15,528 bases of DNA from Phoronis ovalis (taxonomy: Eukaryota; Phoronida; Phoronidae), in assembly GCA_028565635.1 (NCBI GenBank), contig JAOXYB010020560.1, positions 1-15,528 on the forward strand, written 5' to 3'. Below the pieces are notes generated by a model. The model did not search any database, was not told the DNA's origin, and saw only the letters and a program-made list of their open reading frames with translations. Within the stretch, counting starts at the first letter, position 1, and every line of letters begins with the position of its first letter. The translations under genes were made by a program, and so were the position numbers. Below, in pieces: positions 10,501 to 15,528 of this stretch.

Positions 10501-10647
10501 ACATTTGTGCATGCAAGGGGACATGTGGAAGAAACCGAAAACAAGGTAATTCAACGTACCTGTAACTCCAAATGTTAAAAATGAATGAAGATATACCAAG
10601 CATATGATTAAACCAGGAAGAGTATGAATAATCCACGTAACTGACAT
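1242..10647 (-). CDS. lev-9-like: LEV-9/Hasp-type secreted protein: signal peptide, WAP domain, eight CCP/sushi domains (complete, 11 coding exons)
   Basis: The coding exons, in order of transcription, are 10647-10560, 9475-9320, 8638-8456, 8280-8098, 7068-6895, 5206-5033, 4312-4231, 3692-3604, 3284-3114, 2083-1910 and 1501-1242. They sum to 1734 nt, giving 577 residues plus a stop. Every junction is GT/AG. All are phase 1 except one phase 2 intron inside CCP5. Layout: signal peptide about 1-29, WAP 39-78, CCP1 85-138, CCP2 145-202, CCP3 207-260, CCP4 265-318, CCP5 323-375, CCP6 379-431, CCP7 436-489, CCP8 494-560, basic tail 561-577. Each CCP has four Cys and the Trp before the last Cys. There is no transmembrane segment after the signal, so the product should be secreted. 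One WAP plus eight CCPs is the known layout of C. elegans LEV-9, which clusters acetylcholine receptors outside muscle cells. Drosophila Hasp is related. Synaptic function here is inferred from architecture alone. A generic sushi-domain or complement-like protein is the main alternative. Confidence 0.88.
1502..1909 (-). other. Intron between CCP7 and CCP8 exons
   Basis: This 408-bp AT-rich intron begins GTTAGT and ends TTTCAG on the minus strand. No repeat or hidden exon was recognised in it. Confidence 0.8.
1910..2083 (-). CDS. lev-9-like: Coding exon 10: CCP/sushi domain 7
   Basis: The exon has a TTTTAG acceptor and A|GTTAGT donor, phase 1 at both ends. It encodes residues 435-491 with Cys at 436, 463, 477 and 489. 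The core reads PPVIKNGYQ, VLYECTTGFQL and GKWIGNVPEC. Confidence 0.94.
2084..3113 (-). other. Intron between CCP6 and CCP7 exons, holding the MITE-like element
   Basis: The intron is 1030 bp, of which 407 bp are the inserted element at 2481-2887. Outside it the sequence is unremarkable apart from one perfect TGACGTCA (2285-2292), which is a CRE-type octamer of unproven use. Confidence 0.75.
2481..2887. mobile_element. MITE-like element with GGGGGTACTC terminal inverted repeats
   Basis: The left end reads CCCGGGGGGTACTCAAGG. The right end, on the other strand, reads CCCCGGGGGTACTCATGG. These are about 18-bp imperfect terminal inverted repeats bounding 407 bp. TATAG occurs just outside the left end (2476-2480) and two bases outside the right end (2890-2894), a possible target-site duplication. 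A second matched pair lies inside the termini (GGGGGTGTGC and GGCACATCCCC). The interior carries about nine degenerate copies of TTTGGATTGCTAC. It sits in the intron between CCP6 and CCP7. It encodes nothing believable, so it would be non-autonomous. Elements with this terminus are, from memory, widespread in marine invertebrate genomes. Confidence 0.75.
3114..3284 (-). CDS. lev-9-like: Coding exon 9: CCP/sushi domain 6
   Basis: The exon has a TTTTAG acceptor and G|GTTAGT donor, phase 1 at both ends. It encodes residues 378-433 with Cys at 379, 406, 420 and 431. The core is LEYSCDEGYF and NGSWSQEPAC. NAT at 413 and NGS at 422 are possible N-glycosylation sites, so this module has the most sugar sites of the eight. 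Confidence 0.92.
3285..3603 (-). other. Intron between CCP5 (second half) and CCP6 exons
   Basis: This 319-bp intron begins GTAAGT and ends TTTTAG on the minus strand. I see nothing else in it. Confidence 0.8.
3604..3692 (-). CDS. lev-9-like: Coding exon 8: second half of CCP/sushi domain 5
   Basis: The exon follows a CATTACAG acceptor and ends C|GTAAGTG. It enters in phase 2 and leaves in phase 1. It encodes residues 348-376: the second Cys at 348, third at 362 (MAECLETGQW) and fourth at 375 (PPLCW). Joined to exon 7 it restores a 171-nt, four-Cys sushi module. Confidence 0.88.
3693..4230 (-). other. Phase 2 intron inside CCP5
   Basis: This 538-bp AT-rich intron splits the CCP5 coding sequence just before its second Cys codon. 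I recognise no repeat in it. Confidence 0.8.
4231..4312 (-). CDS. lev-9-like: Coding exon 7: first half of CCP/sushi domain 5
   Basis: The acceptor is TTTTCTAG and the donor is CCA|GTAAGT. The exon enters in phase 1 and leaves in phase 2. It encodes residues 321-346, with the first Cys of CCP5 at 323 (IDCGMP) and GAEIRF just before the second Cys. The codon for Gln347 is completed by the next exon. CCP5 is the only domain of this gene split between two exons. Confidence 0.88.
4313..5032 (-). other. Intron between CCP4 and CCP5 exons, holding the foldback palindrome
   Basis: The intron is 720 bp, of which half is the palindrome at 4504-4855. Its transcript would fold into a long hairpin on either strand. 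The flanks are plain AT-rich sequence. Confidence 0.75.
4504..4855. repeat. 352-bp foldback palindrome made of about 20-bp ACTCGAAC-type units
   Basis: The two halves are inverted copies around a centre near 4679. Outer ends pair as ACCTAACCAGCG (4511-4522) with CGCTGGTTAGGT (4837-4848), and pairing continues imperfectly to CAGG/CCTG. Within each arm a core related to ACTCG (left) or CGAGT (right) recurs eight times. Its starts are 4526, 4545, 4566, 4586, 4607, 4629, 4649 and 4669 on the left. On the right they are 4685, 4706, 4726, 4748, 4769, 4788, 4810 and 4829. Spacing is 19-22 bp. It is more GC-rich than its surroundings and lies in the CCP4-CCP5 intron, flanked by TAT on both sides. It is probably a non-autonomous foldback element or MITE. 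Several cores read GGTTCGAGT, close to a tRNA B box. Confidence 0.85.
5033..5206 (-). CDS. lev-9-like: Coding exon 6: CCP/sushi domain 4
   Basis: The exon has an AAATCAG acceptor and C|GTAAGTT donor, phase 1 at both ends. It encodes residues 263-319 with Cys at 265, 291, 305 and 318. The core is PPENGHMLG, then AQFHCNPGYRIIGS and KTWSGEYARC. The acceptor lacks a strong pyrimidine run, but phase, length (174 nt) and domain borders all fit. Confidence 0.92.
5207..6894 (-). other. Longest intron, between CCP3 and CCP4 exons
   Basis: The intron is 1688 bp. Visible structure is limited to a 9-bp perfect inverted repeat TTCTTGCAA/TTGCAAGAA (6591-6599 and 6615-6623) and a small AAAGTG/CACTTT hairpin near 5550. 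A 101-codon open frame on the minus strand (6461-6156) has no recognisable family and no splice framing, and I do not count it as a gene. Confidence 0.65.
6895..7068 (-). CDS. lev-9-like: Coding exon 5: CCP/sushi domain 3
   Basis: The exon has a TTTCCCAG acceptor and C|GTAAGT donor, phase 1 at both ends. It encodes residues 205-261, Cys at 207, 233, 247 and 260. The sequence SCEHPGI at the start, VYYRCEAGFELIG in the middle and GRWSRFLPSC at the end is a textbook CCP pattern. Confidence 0.93.
7069..8097 (-). other. Intron between CCP2 and CCP3 exons
   Basis: This 1029-bp intron contains the short perfect palindrome at 7185-7223. The rest is AT-rich and I recognise nothing in it. Confidence 0.7.
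7185..7223. repeat. Perfect short palindrome (18-bp arms, 3-nt centre)
   Basis: The left arm CTGGGACTAATATAACTA is followed by AGT and its exact reverse complement. Arms are perfect for 18 bp and then stop pairing on both sides. It could be a remnant of two terminal repeats of a small transposon joined after internal deletion. It does not look like a terminator, because it lies in an intron. Confidence 0.85.
8098..8280 (-). CDS. lev-9-like: Coding exon 4: CCP/sushi domain 2
   Basis: The exon follows a TTTCATAG acceptor and ends C|GTAAGTT, phase 1 at both ends. It encodes residues 144-203 with Cys at 145, 175, 189 and 202, and the core IQYYCKSGYY and GKWIGPRMSC. At 60 residues it is slightly longer than the later modules because of the spacing before the second Cys. 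Only 175 bp of intron separates it from exon 3, the shortest intron of the gene. Confidence 0.93.
8456..8638 (-). CDS. lev-9-like: Coding exon 3: CCP/sushi domain 1
   Basis: This exon has acceptor TTTTAG and donor T|GTAAGT and is phase 1 at both ends. It encodes residues 83-142 with Cys at 85, 111, 125 and 138. The conserved sushi core ANYTCNRGYRL and the GTWTGEEPKC ending are both present. NYT at residue 108 is a possible N-glycosylation site. The domain follows the WAP exon directly in the protein, with about three residues of linker. Confidence 0.93.
8639..9319 (-). other. Intron between WAP and CCP1 exons, with two hairpin-forming segments
   Basis: This 681-bp intron holds a CCCACT/AGTGGG hairpin (8977-8982 with 8994-8999), with ATATTAT/ATAATAT outside it (8954-8960 with 9000-9006). 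The GC-rich hairpin at 9197-9233 is also inside. Together they suggest an old inserted repeat spanning about 8950-9235, which I cannot name. Confidence 0.6.
9197..9233. repeat. GC-rich two-stem hairpin in intron 2
   Basis: An 8-bp perfect stem CCTTCGGT/ACCGAAGG (9207-9214 and 9220-9227) closes a 5-nt loop. Outside an internal bulge, CTACC pairs with GGTAG (9197-9201 and 9229-9233). It stands out from the AT-rich background and can form on both strands. Function is unknown; it may be part of a SINE or MITE. Confidence 0.7.
9320..9475 (-). CDS. lev-9-like: Coding exon 2: WAP-type four-disulfide domain
   Basis: The acceptor is TTTCCAG at 9476 and the donor is A|GTAAGG, with phase 1 at both ends. 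It encodes residues 31-81 with eight Cys at 39, 51, 55, 61, 68, 70, 74 and 78. The spacing C-11-C-3-C-5-C-6-C-1-C-3-C-3-C fits the WAP fold. The ends are also WAP-like: DACPKKPE at the start and CGMSC at the end. Classical WAP domains have adjacent fifth and sixth Cys, whereas here one Arg separates them (CRC). The domain is rich in Arg/Lys (RGRRKKCRC). WAP domains can inhibit proteases, but in LEV-9-type proteins the domain is a structural N-terminal module. No protease target can be inferred here. Confidence 0.88.
9476..10559 (-). other. First coding intron, between signal-peptide and WAP exons
   Basis: The intron is 1084 bp, begins GTACGT and ends TTTCCAG on the minus strand. It is AT-rich, and I see no repeat or further exon in it. 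Confidence 0.65.
10560..10647 (-). CDS. lev-9-like: Coding exon 1: start codon and signal peptide of the LEV-9-like protein
   Basis: The start ATG is at 10647-10645, with A at -3 (context GAAAATGT), a favourable animal start. The exon encodes residues 1-29. After MSVTWIIHT comes a hydrophobic core (LPGLIICLVYLHSFLTFGVT) typical of a cleaved signal peptide. Cleavage probably falls near the VTG that spans the splice junction. The exon ends ACA G with donor GTACGT, phase 1, which matches the two bases opening the WAP exon and gives Gly30. Just upstream on the minus strand is an acceptor-like TTTATGCAG ending at 10651. The exon may therefore begin at 10650, preceded by an untranslated exon. It was found by phase and signal-peptide character, not by homology, so it is slightly less certain than the domain exons. 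Confidence 0.8.
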
Positions 10648-11769
10648 TTTCTGCATAAATTATACTTTTAGAAATGGAGTATAAATAAAATGACTTTTTC
10701 AATGTAAAATAGTTCTTCTATCTGTGGTAACAGAACAGCATGTATGACTGCAAATGTTGCGCCGTCAGAGTATTGTCAGTTTTCTTTCAGTAATAATTGA
10801 TAAGGTAGTAATAATCCATTCTACTGTTTTTCATTCTCGTATTTTAAAGTTAACGGTAGTAATCCTTTTCATGAATGCTCACTTTGTAGAATTACTTCGT
10901 TTGTCTGAAACCCTGGTCTAAAACTTGTGAAAAATGACAAATATGCAATTGCATGCACTGGATAATACCGGAACACAAAAAGTGAAACATATAATGTTCT
11001 CCTCATCCTGGAAAGAAAGGGTACAGTCGTTAACTGTACAAGTAACCAACATGCATTTAAGGTTGACCATAACTCGTATTATTTAACTAACCCCGGCATA
11101 TCAAACTGAACTGCCAGCATATATATACCCAAGAGAATGTGGTTTTAATAGCTCGGATAATTAAACTAAACGAATATAATATGTACTGAATATACAATAC
11201 TGCAGGATAAGAAGATACACAACTAATAACCATTATCTTAAAGTGCCTTATGAGGATTCGATATTTCATCTACATTTGAATTCATTAGAATTGATCTTTG
11301 TTAACAGCGAAATGATTAATTTGTCCATAATGATTAGTGTTTATATACAGAAATTGGAAACATATATACTTGACAAATAAGTGGAAAGTAATTTTTGCAA
11401 TATTTCAAACTTTAAAATAAAAATAAATGTCCATGAAGACGTACTTTTACCATGTGGCATCTCTAACATCTGTCGTAAAGTACATGTATAAGTATGAAAT
11501 ATCAATTTCCTGCCGAAGATGAGCGGCAACAAATGAAATTAATTCATTTACACTTAATTCTAGGAAAAATACACTTACTTAAAAATACAAAAAATAATTA
11601 ATTGGTTCTAATTAGATCCAATTGATATGTGATTTATAGGCATTCTTCACTGAACTGTTAAATCAAAATACACGATATTGCAGAGCAACAACAAAATATA
11701 TATGTAAAAAACATATGCAACCTGAAATGATTGCACAAAATAATTATTTACTACGTATACTAAACTTAC

Positions 11770-11835
11770 TGTATTCCGTGCATTAACAACCCAAACAAGT
11801 CCTGCGAGACAACACTGCTTATAAATCTTGTTAGA
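11770..11835 (-). other. Exon-like island, candidate 5' leader exon of the LEV-9-like gene
   Basis: On the minus strand a strong acceptor (TTTTGTTTTCAG) and a strong donor (ACA|GTAAGT) bracket 66 nt, about 1.1 kb upstream of the signal-peptide exon. That exon itself has an acceptor-like TTTATGCAG before the start codon. No domain is encoded. The pairing of good sites suggests an untranslated exon, but in AT-rich DNA it could arise by chance. Confidence 0.3.
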
Positions 11836-12691
11836 CTGAAAACAAAAGTTTCAGATTTTACTTTTTGATTACATTTGGAAGTACTCGAGCTATTAGCTTC
11901 TTTCTTGTCTGTAGTACAGATTATCTCTTTAAGTACATGTTCTGTTTGATGTATAAGTTAAATTTTAATTTAATTGAGGGAAACAGAGCAAAATTATTTT
12001 TTTTGTAATTCACAATTAAACAGGTTAAAGTGAAATCACTGATAAAGTGTCGGCTGCTATTAGCCAATTTACGGTTATTTTCCAATGGCGTTATGCCTGT
12101 TGCATATACGTATATAATAAATACTTAGAAAGTTTCATTAACGAAACCACTTAACCGTATCAAAAAATTCAAAATGAGCACACACGCCGATGTCAGTTCC
12201 TAATGACAGCAGCAACCGTGTAGATTGGTCGAGTATTTAAATTTTAGCATGGTTACCTTTTTATTTTGTAGAACATTAGATGACTTGATTCTTGACTACC
12301 TGTAAAACTTTTTAGGTGAATAAAGTAATTATGTCGCACAAATTGTGGCTGATTCAGGTTTTCCTAAGAGATGCGTACAGTTTTGCTTGTCCAATTCAAT
12401 TTTTTTTTTGATTATGAATACTTCCATGCCCCCCTCTCCCTACAAAATCTCATGTAAATTCGCCACTGCTGAATTTCTTCACAAACACAGATCAAGGGCA
12501 ATAGGTCTAGCATACGTATTATAGTTTATTTATTTTTTACTTTCTTTTTATTCAGTAGTTTACTCACGTCACATGAATAGCCTCCTTTTCCGCAATTATG
12601 TATGCAGAATTGGAATAACGTCACGAAACATAAACATATTTCCCGCATTAATAGACTTCTGGTAAAACGAAACGCAATGCAACGTACTTAC

Positions 12692-12754
12692 TCTGTTTCC
12701 TGTTTTATACTCTCTAGCGTTTTATAATATTCCACGTGGTATCGCATACGTTCA
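12692..12754 (-). other. Exon-like island or TATA-containing promoter segment upstream of the LEV-9-like gene
   Basis: A GTTTTGCAG acceptor and a CAGA|GTAAGTACG donor frame 63 nt on the minus strand. The same stretch holds two TATAAAAC motifs on that strand, so it could instead be promoter sequence feeding a donor. Both readings are tentative. Confidence 0.22.
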
Positions 12755-13228
12755 CTGCAAAACGTTAAAATATAGCGCGGAAGCTGTAGCGCATGGCCTG
12801 GGCACGGCTGTTTCATTACATGGAGAAAGTATGATTAATCTAACTAATGTCCCAGGCATGACGTACTATTTATTAGAAACTGGCGCTATTTTCTGTAGTT
12901 TTTTAATCAATTAATAATTCAAATATAACCATTATTTACTTTTTTTACCTGTTGACCATCAAATTACACATAGTTTGTAAAATGCCCACTTAGTGGAGTA
13001 GCAATACATTTCTATTTACATTTTTATTTTATATCATCTAGGCTGTGCTCCAACTGTTTTCTGCATATTATAATAATTGTAATATCTTTACACCTTAAGC
13101 TCTGGCTGTATAATATTACACACGCGAGCAAGAAAATCCTGAAGTCCCTAAAATTTGCCACTACTCATTTTAGTCAGTTTAAAAAAGTTATCATATCCTT
13201 AGTAGATAATACTCTATCTTAATTAGGG

Positions 13229-13800
13229 TTGCTCCTGTAAGGGAGCAAGGCTATTGGTTTTGTACGATTTCTTTCTTCTTTTTCTTCCAATTTTCAACAA
13301 GTTATATCTCGAAGACAGTTACAGCTAGGAACTTGGTACTTGATGTGTGACATCTCTGTGGTAGACCATTGTTGACCTTGAGGTTAAAACGTCATTTGGA
13401 GGTCAAAGGTCAAATTTTGGAAAAAATCAAAATGTTCTAAAATGATTGTATTGAATTATAAGGAAGTATTTTAGATGATCTTTGAGGATATTTCGGTACT
13501 AAAAGATGCTTTTTTTTTTTGGTATCTTCAATTAATTTATTGATCTTCCAATTTTTACTAAGCTATATCTGGAAGTCTGTTACAGTTAATAAGGACATGA
13601 TATTTAATGTTTGACATTCCCAGGGTATAGGCCATTGCTGACTTTGAGGTCAAAAGGTCATTTAAGGGTCAAAGGTCAAAATTCTAAAATATTCCAAAAT
13701 TAGGTTATAAAAAGGTAATTTTGATAACCTTTTAGAATATTTAGATATCAAAAGGTGATTTTTTAAAGCATCTTTTAAATTAATTTCAGTTGCTGCATTG
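13229..13800. repeat. Dimeric dispersed repeat (period about 261 bp) with AGGTCA half-sites and a leading hairpin
   Basis: Two diverged direct copies begin at CTTCCAATTTT (13284 and 13545). In both, a TATATCT(C/G)GAAG block, a GTTACAG block, a TGACATTC-like block and a block rich in AGGTCA follow in the same order. Copy 1 has AGGTCAAAGGTCA (13400-13412). Copy 2 has AGGTCAAAAGGTCA (13647-13660) and GGGTCAAAGGTCA (13666-13678). Before copy 1 is a hairpin TTGCTCC/GGAGCAA (13229-13235 and 13242-13248). It lies between SLU7 and the LEV-9-like gene and resembles a class of repeats I recall from other marine invertebrates. Confidence 0.7.
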
Positions 13801-13929
13801 GATGAAATGACTTTGTACATTTATTAGTTTCCTTAATATTCCTTTAGATATATTTAGTTTTGTACTTTGCTGTTTGAATTTGAAATAAACAGATTTGTTA
13901 CTGGGTAAAGCCCATGCTTACATACATCA

Positions 13930-14225
13930 AGTAAACAGCCAGTAGCTAGAAATTATCAAGTTGGCAGCCACAAGCTATAACCAAGTTAAAACAGCTGCCA
14001 ATAGATGAACGTTAGAAACTATTAACTGCAGTTGTTAACCGATTCTGAATGGTCGAGTCATTAACAATTAACAATTAACAGTTTCTAGCAATCATCTGCT
14101 AGCTGTTAACCATTAACCATTTTAAAACAGTTAACAGTGTCTAGCAATCATCTGCTAGCTGCTTACTTGTTTTTCAGGAGCTAACTGGATAGCTTCTAGC
14201 AGCCAGCTGCTTAATCCATTTTGCC
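13930..14225. repeat. Degenerate inverted repeat with internal 56-bp direct repeats
   Basis: The left part (CAGCCAGTAGCTAGAAATTA) resembles the reverse complement of the right part (CAGCTGGCTGCTAGAAGCTA). Further in, CAGCTGCCAATAGATGAACG resembles the reverse complement of the CAATCATCTGCTAGCTG segment. TCTAGCAATCATCTGCTAGC occurs twice, at 14084 and 14140, 56 bp apart. GTTAAC and ATTAAC motifs are frequent. It lies just downstream of the SLU7 stop, so SLU7 mRNA could extend into it. Confidence 0.6.
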
Positions 14226-14462
14226 CGACAGATATCACTTGTGAACAGTATATAACTGAACAGTAGTGAATAGATTTCTCTTTTCAAATGAAAATACAGA
14301 AATATCACATTTCACAGATGTTAGTTTTACTGAAAAATACTTTGAATTAACAAATAGAAATTGCTACACAAATTGCATGCACAATGTGCAAAGTCATACT
14401 ATTTTGCTAAAAATTGTCCACATTCTCAGCAGTTTTTTAGTTTCCTGTTAATCAAATGATAA

Positions 14463-14642
14463 CTATTTATTTAAAAATTTTGCCATAGGATCATCCATAC
14501 ATTGTCTTTTTAATCTAAATGCTTCCATTTCTTCTTTTGTTGGCTCCCTGACTTCAAACATACTGTTAAATGGACGTTTCCTTTCATCCATAGCAAGTAA
14601 CCTGTCAACTTCTTTAGCATGTTCCTTTTCCTTGGCAATAGC
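14463..14642 (-). CDS. SLU7: SLU7 terminal coding exon and stop TAG
   Basis: The exon follows acceptor TTTTATAG, enters in phase 0 and runs 59 codons to TAG at 14465-14463. It carries the conserved C-terminal blocks of SLU7. The sequence AATAAA overlaps the last two sense codons (14471-14466). It could serve as a poly(A) signal for a very short 3' UTR, though position alone does not prove that. Confidence 0.93.
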   Translation of the reverse strand, partial: AIAKEKEHAKEVDRLLAMDERKRPFNSMFEVREPTKEEMEAFRLKRQCMDDPMAKFLNK

Positions 14643-15207
14643 CTATAAAATAAGACATATTATTCATCCCTTTTGAAGTAGACAAATTAGCATTTTATTG
14701 AACAGTTACCATATCCAATAAAATTAATTCTCCATGACACCAGTCAAATGTAAGCTCTCAGAATATTGTAGAATCTAAGAGTTCGTTTAGAACCAATTTG
14801 GTATGTGTGATTATTAAAAGCCCATACAGACAAATAAGTTCTTTCTTCAAGAAGTGTATGTAAGCACCAACCTCATTTTCTAAAATATTGTGAGATCTTT
14901 CAAGAATATAATTTTTTATCTAATTGATATTTACTTCAGAATTTGTTTTCAAAATATTAACTTACATGATAATATGAATTAATATATCATTGACAAGGCA
15001 AACAAAAAATTCCATATATTTGAATTTAACCAGCAAGACAACTATGTGCTGACTTACAATCTTTAATTTCTTTTCATTCAGTTTGTCTTCATCTTCTGAA
15101 CTAGACGAGTCACTATCACTGCTACTGTCACGCTTTCTTTTTTTCTTTCTCTTTTTATCTTTCTTCCTTTTACCTGATTTTTCATTCTGTATTTTTTCTT
15201 GATGTTG
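14463..15207 (-). CDS. SLU7: Pre-mRNA-splicing factor SLU7, C-terminal part (last two coding exons; gene continues beyond the right edge)
   Basis: SLU7 acts in the nucleus at the second step of splicing, in 3' splice-site choice. Only its C-terminal 109 residues are in the window, from exons 15207-15058 and 14642-14463, joined in phase 0. The visible order is a short helix (QHQEKIQ), a Lys/Arg tract (KRKKDKKRKKKRKR), an acidic serine tract (SSSDSDSSSSEDED), and a charged helix. The conserved end follows: DERKRPFNSMFEV, then EPTKEEMEAFRLKR, then DDPMAKFLNK. This order and the DERKRP-NSM-E, EP(T)xEEMEAxRxKR and DDPMAxFL blocks match the end of animal SLU7 as I know it. The zinc knuckle and the rest lie outside the window. 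It shares strand with the LEV-9-like gene, 3.8 kb upstream of that gene's start codon. Confidence 0.92.
14643..15057 (-). other. SLU7: Last intron of SLU7
   Basis: This 415-bp AT-rich intron starts GTAAGT and ends TTTTATAG on the minus strand. Nothing else is recognised in it. Confidence 0.85.
15058..15207 (-). CDS. SLU7: SLU7 penultimate coding exon (Lys/Arg and acidic serine tracts)
   Basis: This exon of 150 nt (50 codons) is bounded by acceptor TTTACAG and donor ATT|GTAAGT, phase 0 at both ends. It encodes the low-complexity basic then Ser/Asp/Glu segment. The first is a likely nuclear-localising region and the second a likely casein kinase 2 target, both inferred from composition only. 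Confidence 0.92.
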
Positions 15208-15316
15208 CTGTAAATAAAGACAAAATGATATTATTTCATAATTCTCATGTAGAATTTTTAGTTAAAATATTAAGTTTTCAGAATTACCATCAATCAATTC
15301 CAGTAAAAGCAAATTC

Positions 15317-15528
15317 AGAAAATACTGCCAAAACTGAACCGAGGTCCACTACACAAATCCAGGAAATACTGCCAAAACTGAACTGAGGTCCACTACACAA
15401 ATCCAGGAAATACTGCCAAAACTGAACTGAGGTCCACTACACAAATCTAGGAAATACTGCCAAAACTGAACCGAGGTCCACTACACAAATCCAGGAAATA
15501 CTGCCAAAACTGAACTGAGGTCCACTAC
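15317..15528. repeat. 44-bp tandem repeat array, at least five copies, running off the window
   Basis: AATACTGCC recurs at 15321, 15365, 15409, 15453 and 15497, exactly 44 bp apart. Copies are nearly identical and differ at single sites: CCGAGG or CTGAGG, and CCAGG or CTAGG. The array lies in a SLU7 intron, upstream of the exon ending at 15207. Its full length cannot be seen. Confidence 0.97.

Larger units (their letters stand above)
10651..13228. other. Upstream region of the LEV-9-like gene: promoter, possible leader exons, no coding gene seen
   Basis: This 2.6 kb is AT-rich. It contains the two exon-like islands listed at 11770-11835 and 12692-12754, and a weaker one at 11451-11509 (acceptor CTTCGGCAG, donor CATG|GTAAAAG). 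I find no protein family in any frame, and no RNA gene. An imperfect inverted pair (TAGCGC near 12770 and GGCGCTA near 12883) may mark a degraded element. Confidence 0.55.

Noticed and set aside
11451-11509. A third exon-like island upstream of the LEV-9-like gene.
   Set aside because: The donor (GTAAAAG) is weaker and no frame or domain supports it, so it is mentioned only in the upstream-region entry.
15317-15528. CRISPR-like array, from regular 44-bp spacing.
   Set aside because: Whole units repeat with no unique spacers, and the context is an animal gene intron. It is an ordinary tandem repeat.

Overview
The window is nuclear DNA from an animal. It is AT-rich, and its genes are split by spliceosomal introns. 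The protein families and the kinds of dispersed repeats point to a marine invertebrate, most likely a mollusc or other lophotrochozoan. That placement is an inference from general character, not from a diagnostic marker. Both recognisable genes lie on the minus strand.

Positions 1242-10647 hold a complete coding region in 11 exons, read right to left. It encodes a secreted protein of 577 residues: a signal peptide, one WAP (whey acidic protein, four-disulfide) domain, then eight CCP/sushi domains. Every domain junction is a phase 1 intron and every exon has canonical GT/AG borders. One WAP followed by eight CCPs is the architecture of C. elegans LEV-9. Drosophila Hasp and Hikaru genki are related synaptic-cleft matrix proteins. 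I therefore call it a LEV-9/Hasp-type synaptic scaffold candidate.

Positions 14463-15207 hold the last two coding exons of the splicing factor SLU7. The rest of that gene lies beyond the right edge. Between the two genes (10651-14462) I find no coding region. There are a few exon-like islands that could be 5' leader exons of the LEV-9-like gene.

Non-coding DNA carries several repeats. There is a MITE-like element with GGGGGTACTC termini (2481-2887) and a 352-bp foldback palindrome built from about 20-bp units (4504-4855). A short perfect palindrome (7185-7223) and a GC-rich hairpin (9197-9233) lie in other introns. A dimeric repeat contains nuclear-receptor-like half-sites (13229-13800). Downstream of SLU7 there is a degenerate inverted repeat (13930-14225). 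A 44-bp tandem array in a SLU7 intron runs off the right end.

The two genes work in unrelated processes (extracellular synaptic matrix and nuclear pre-mRNA splicing). Nothing in the sequence links them beyond being neighbours on one strand.
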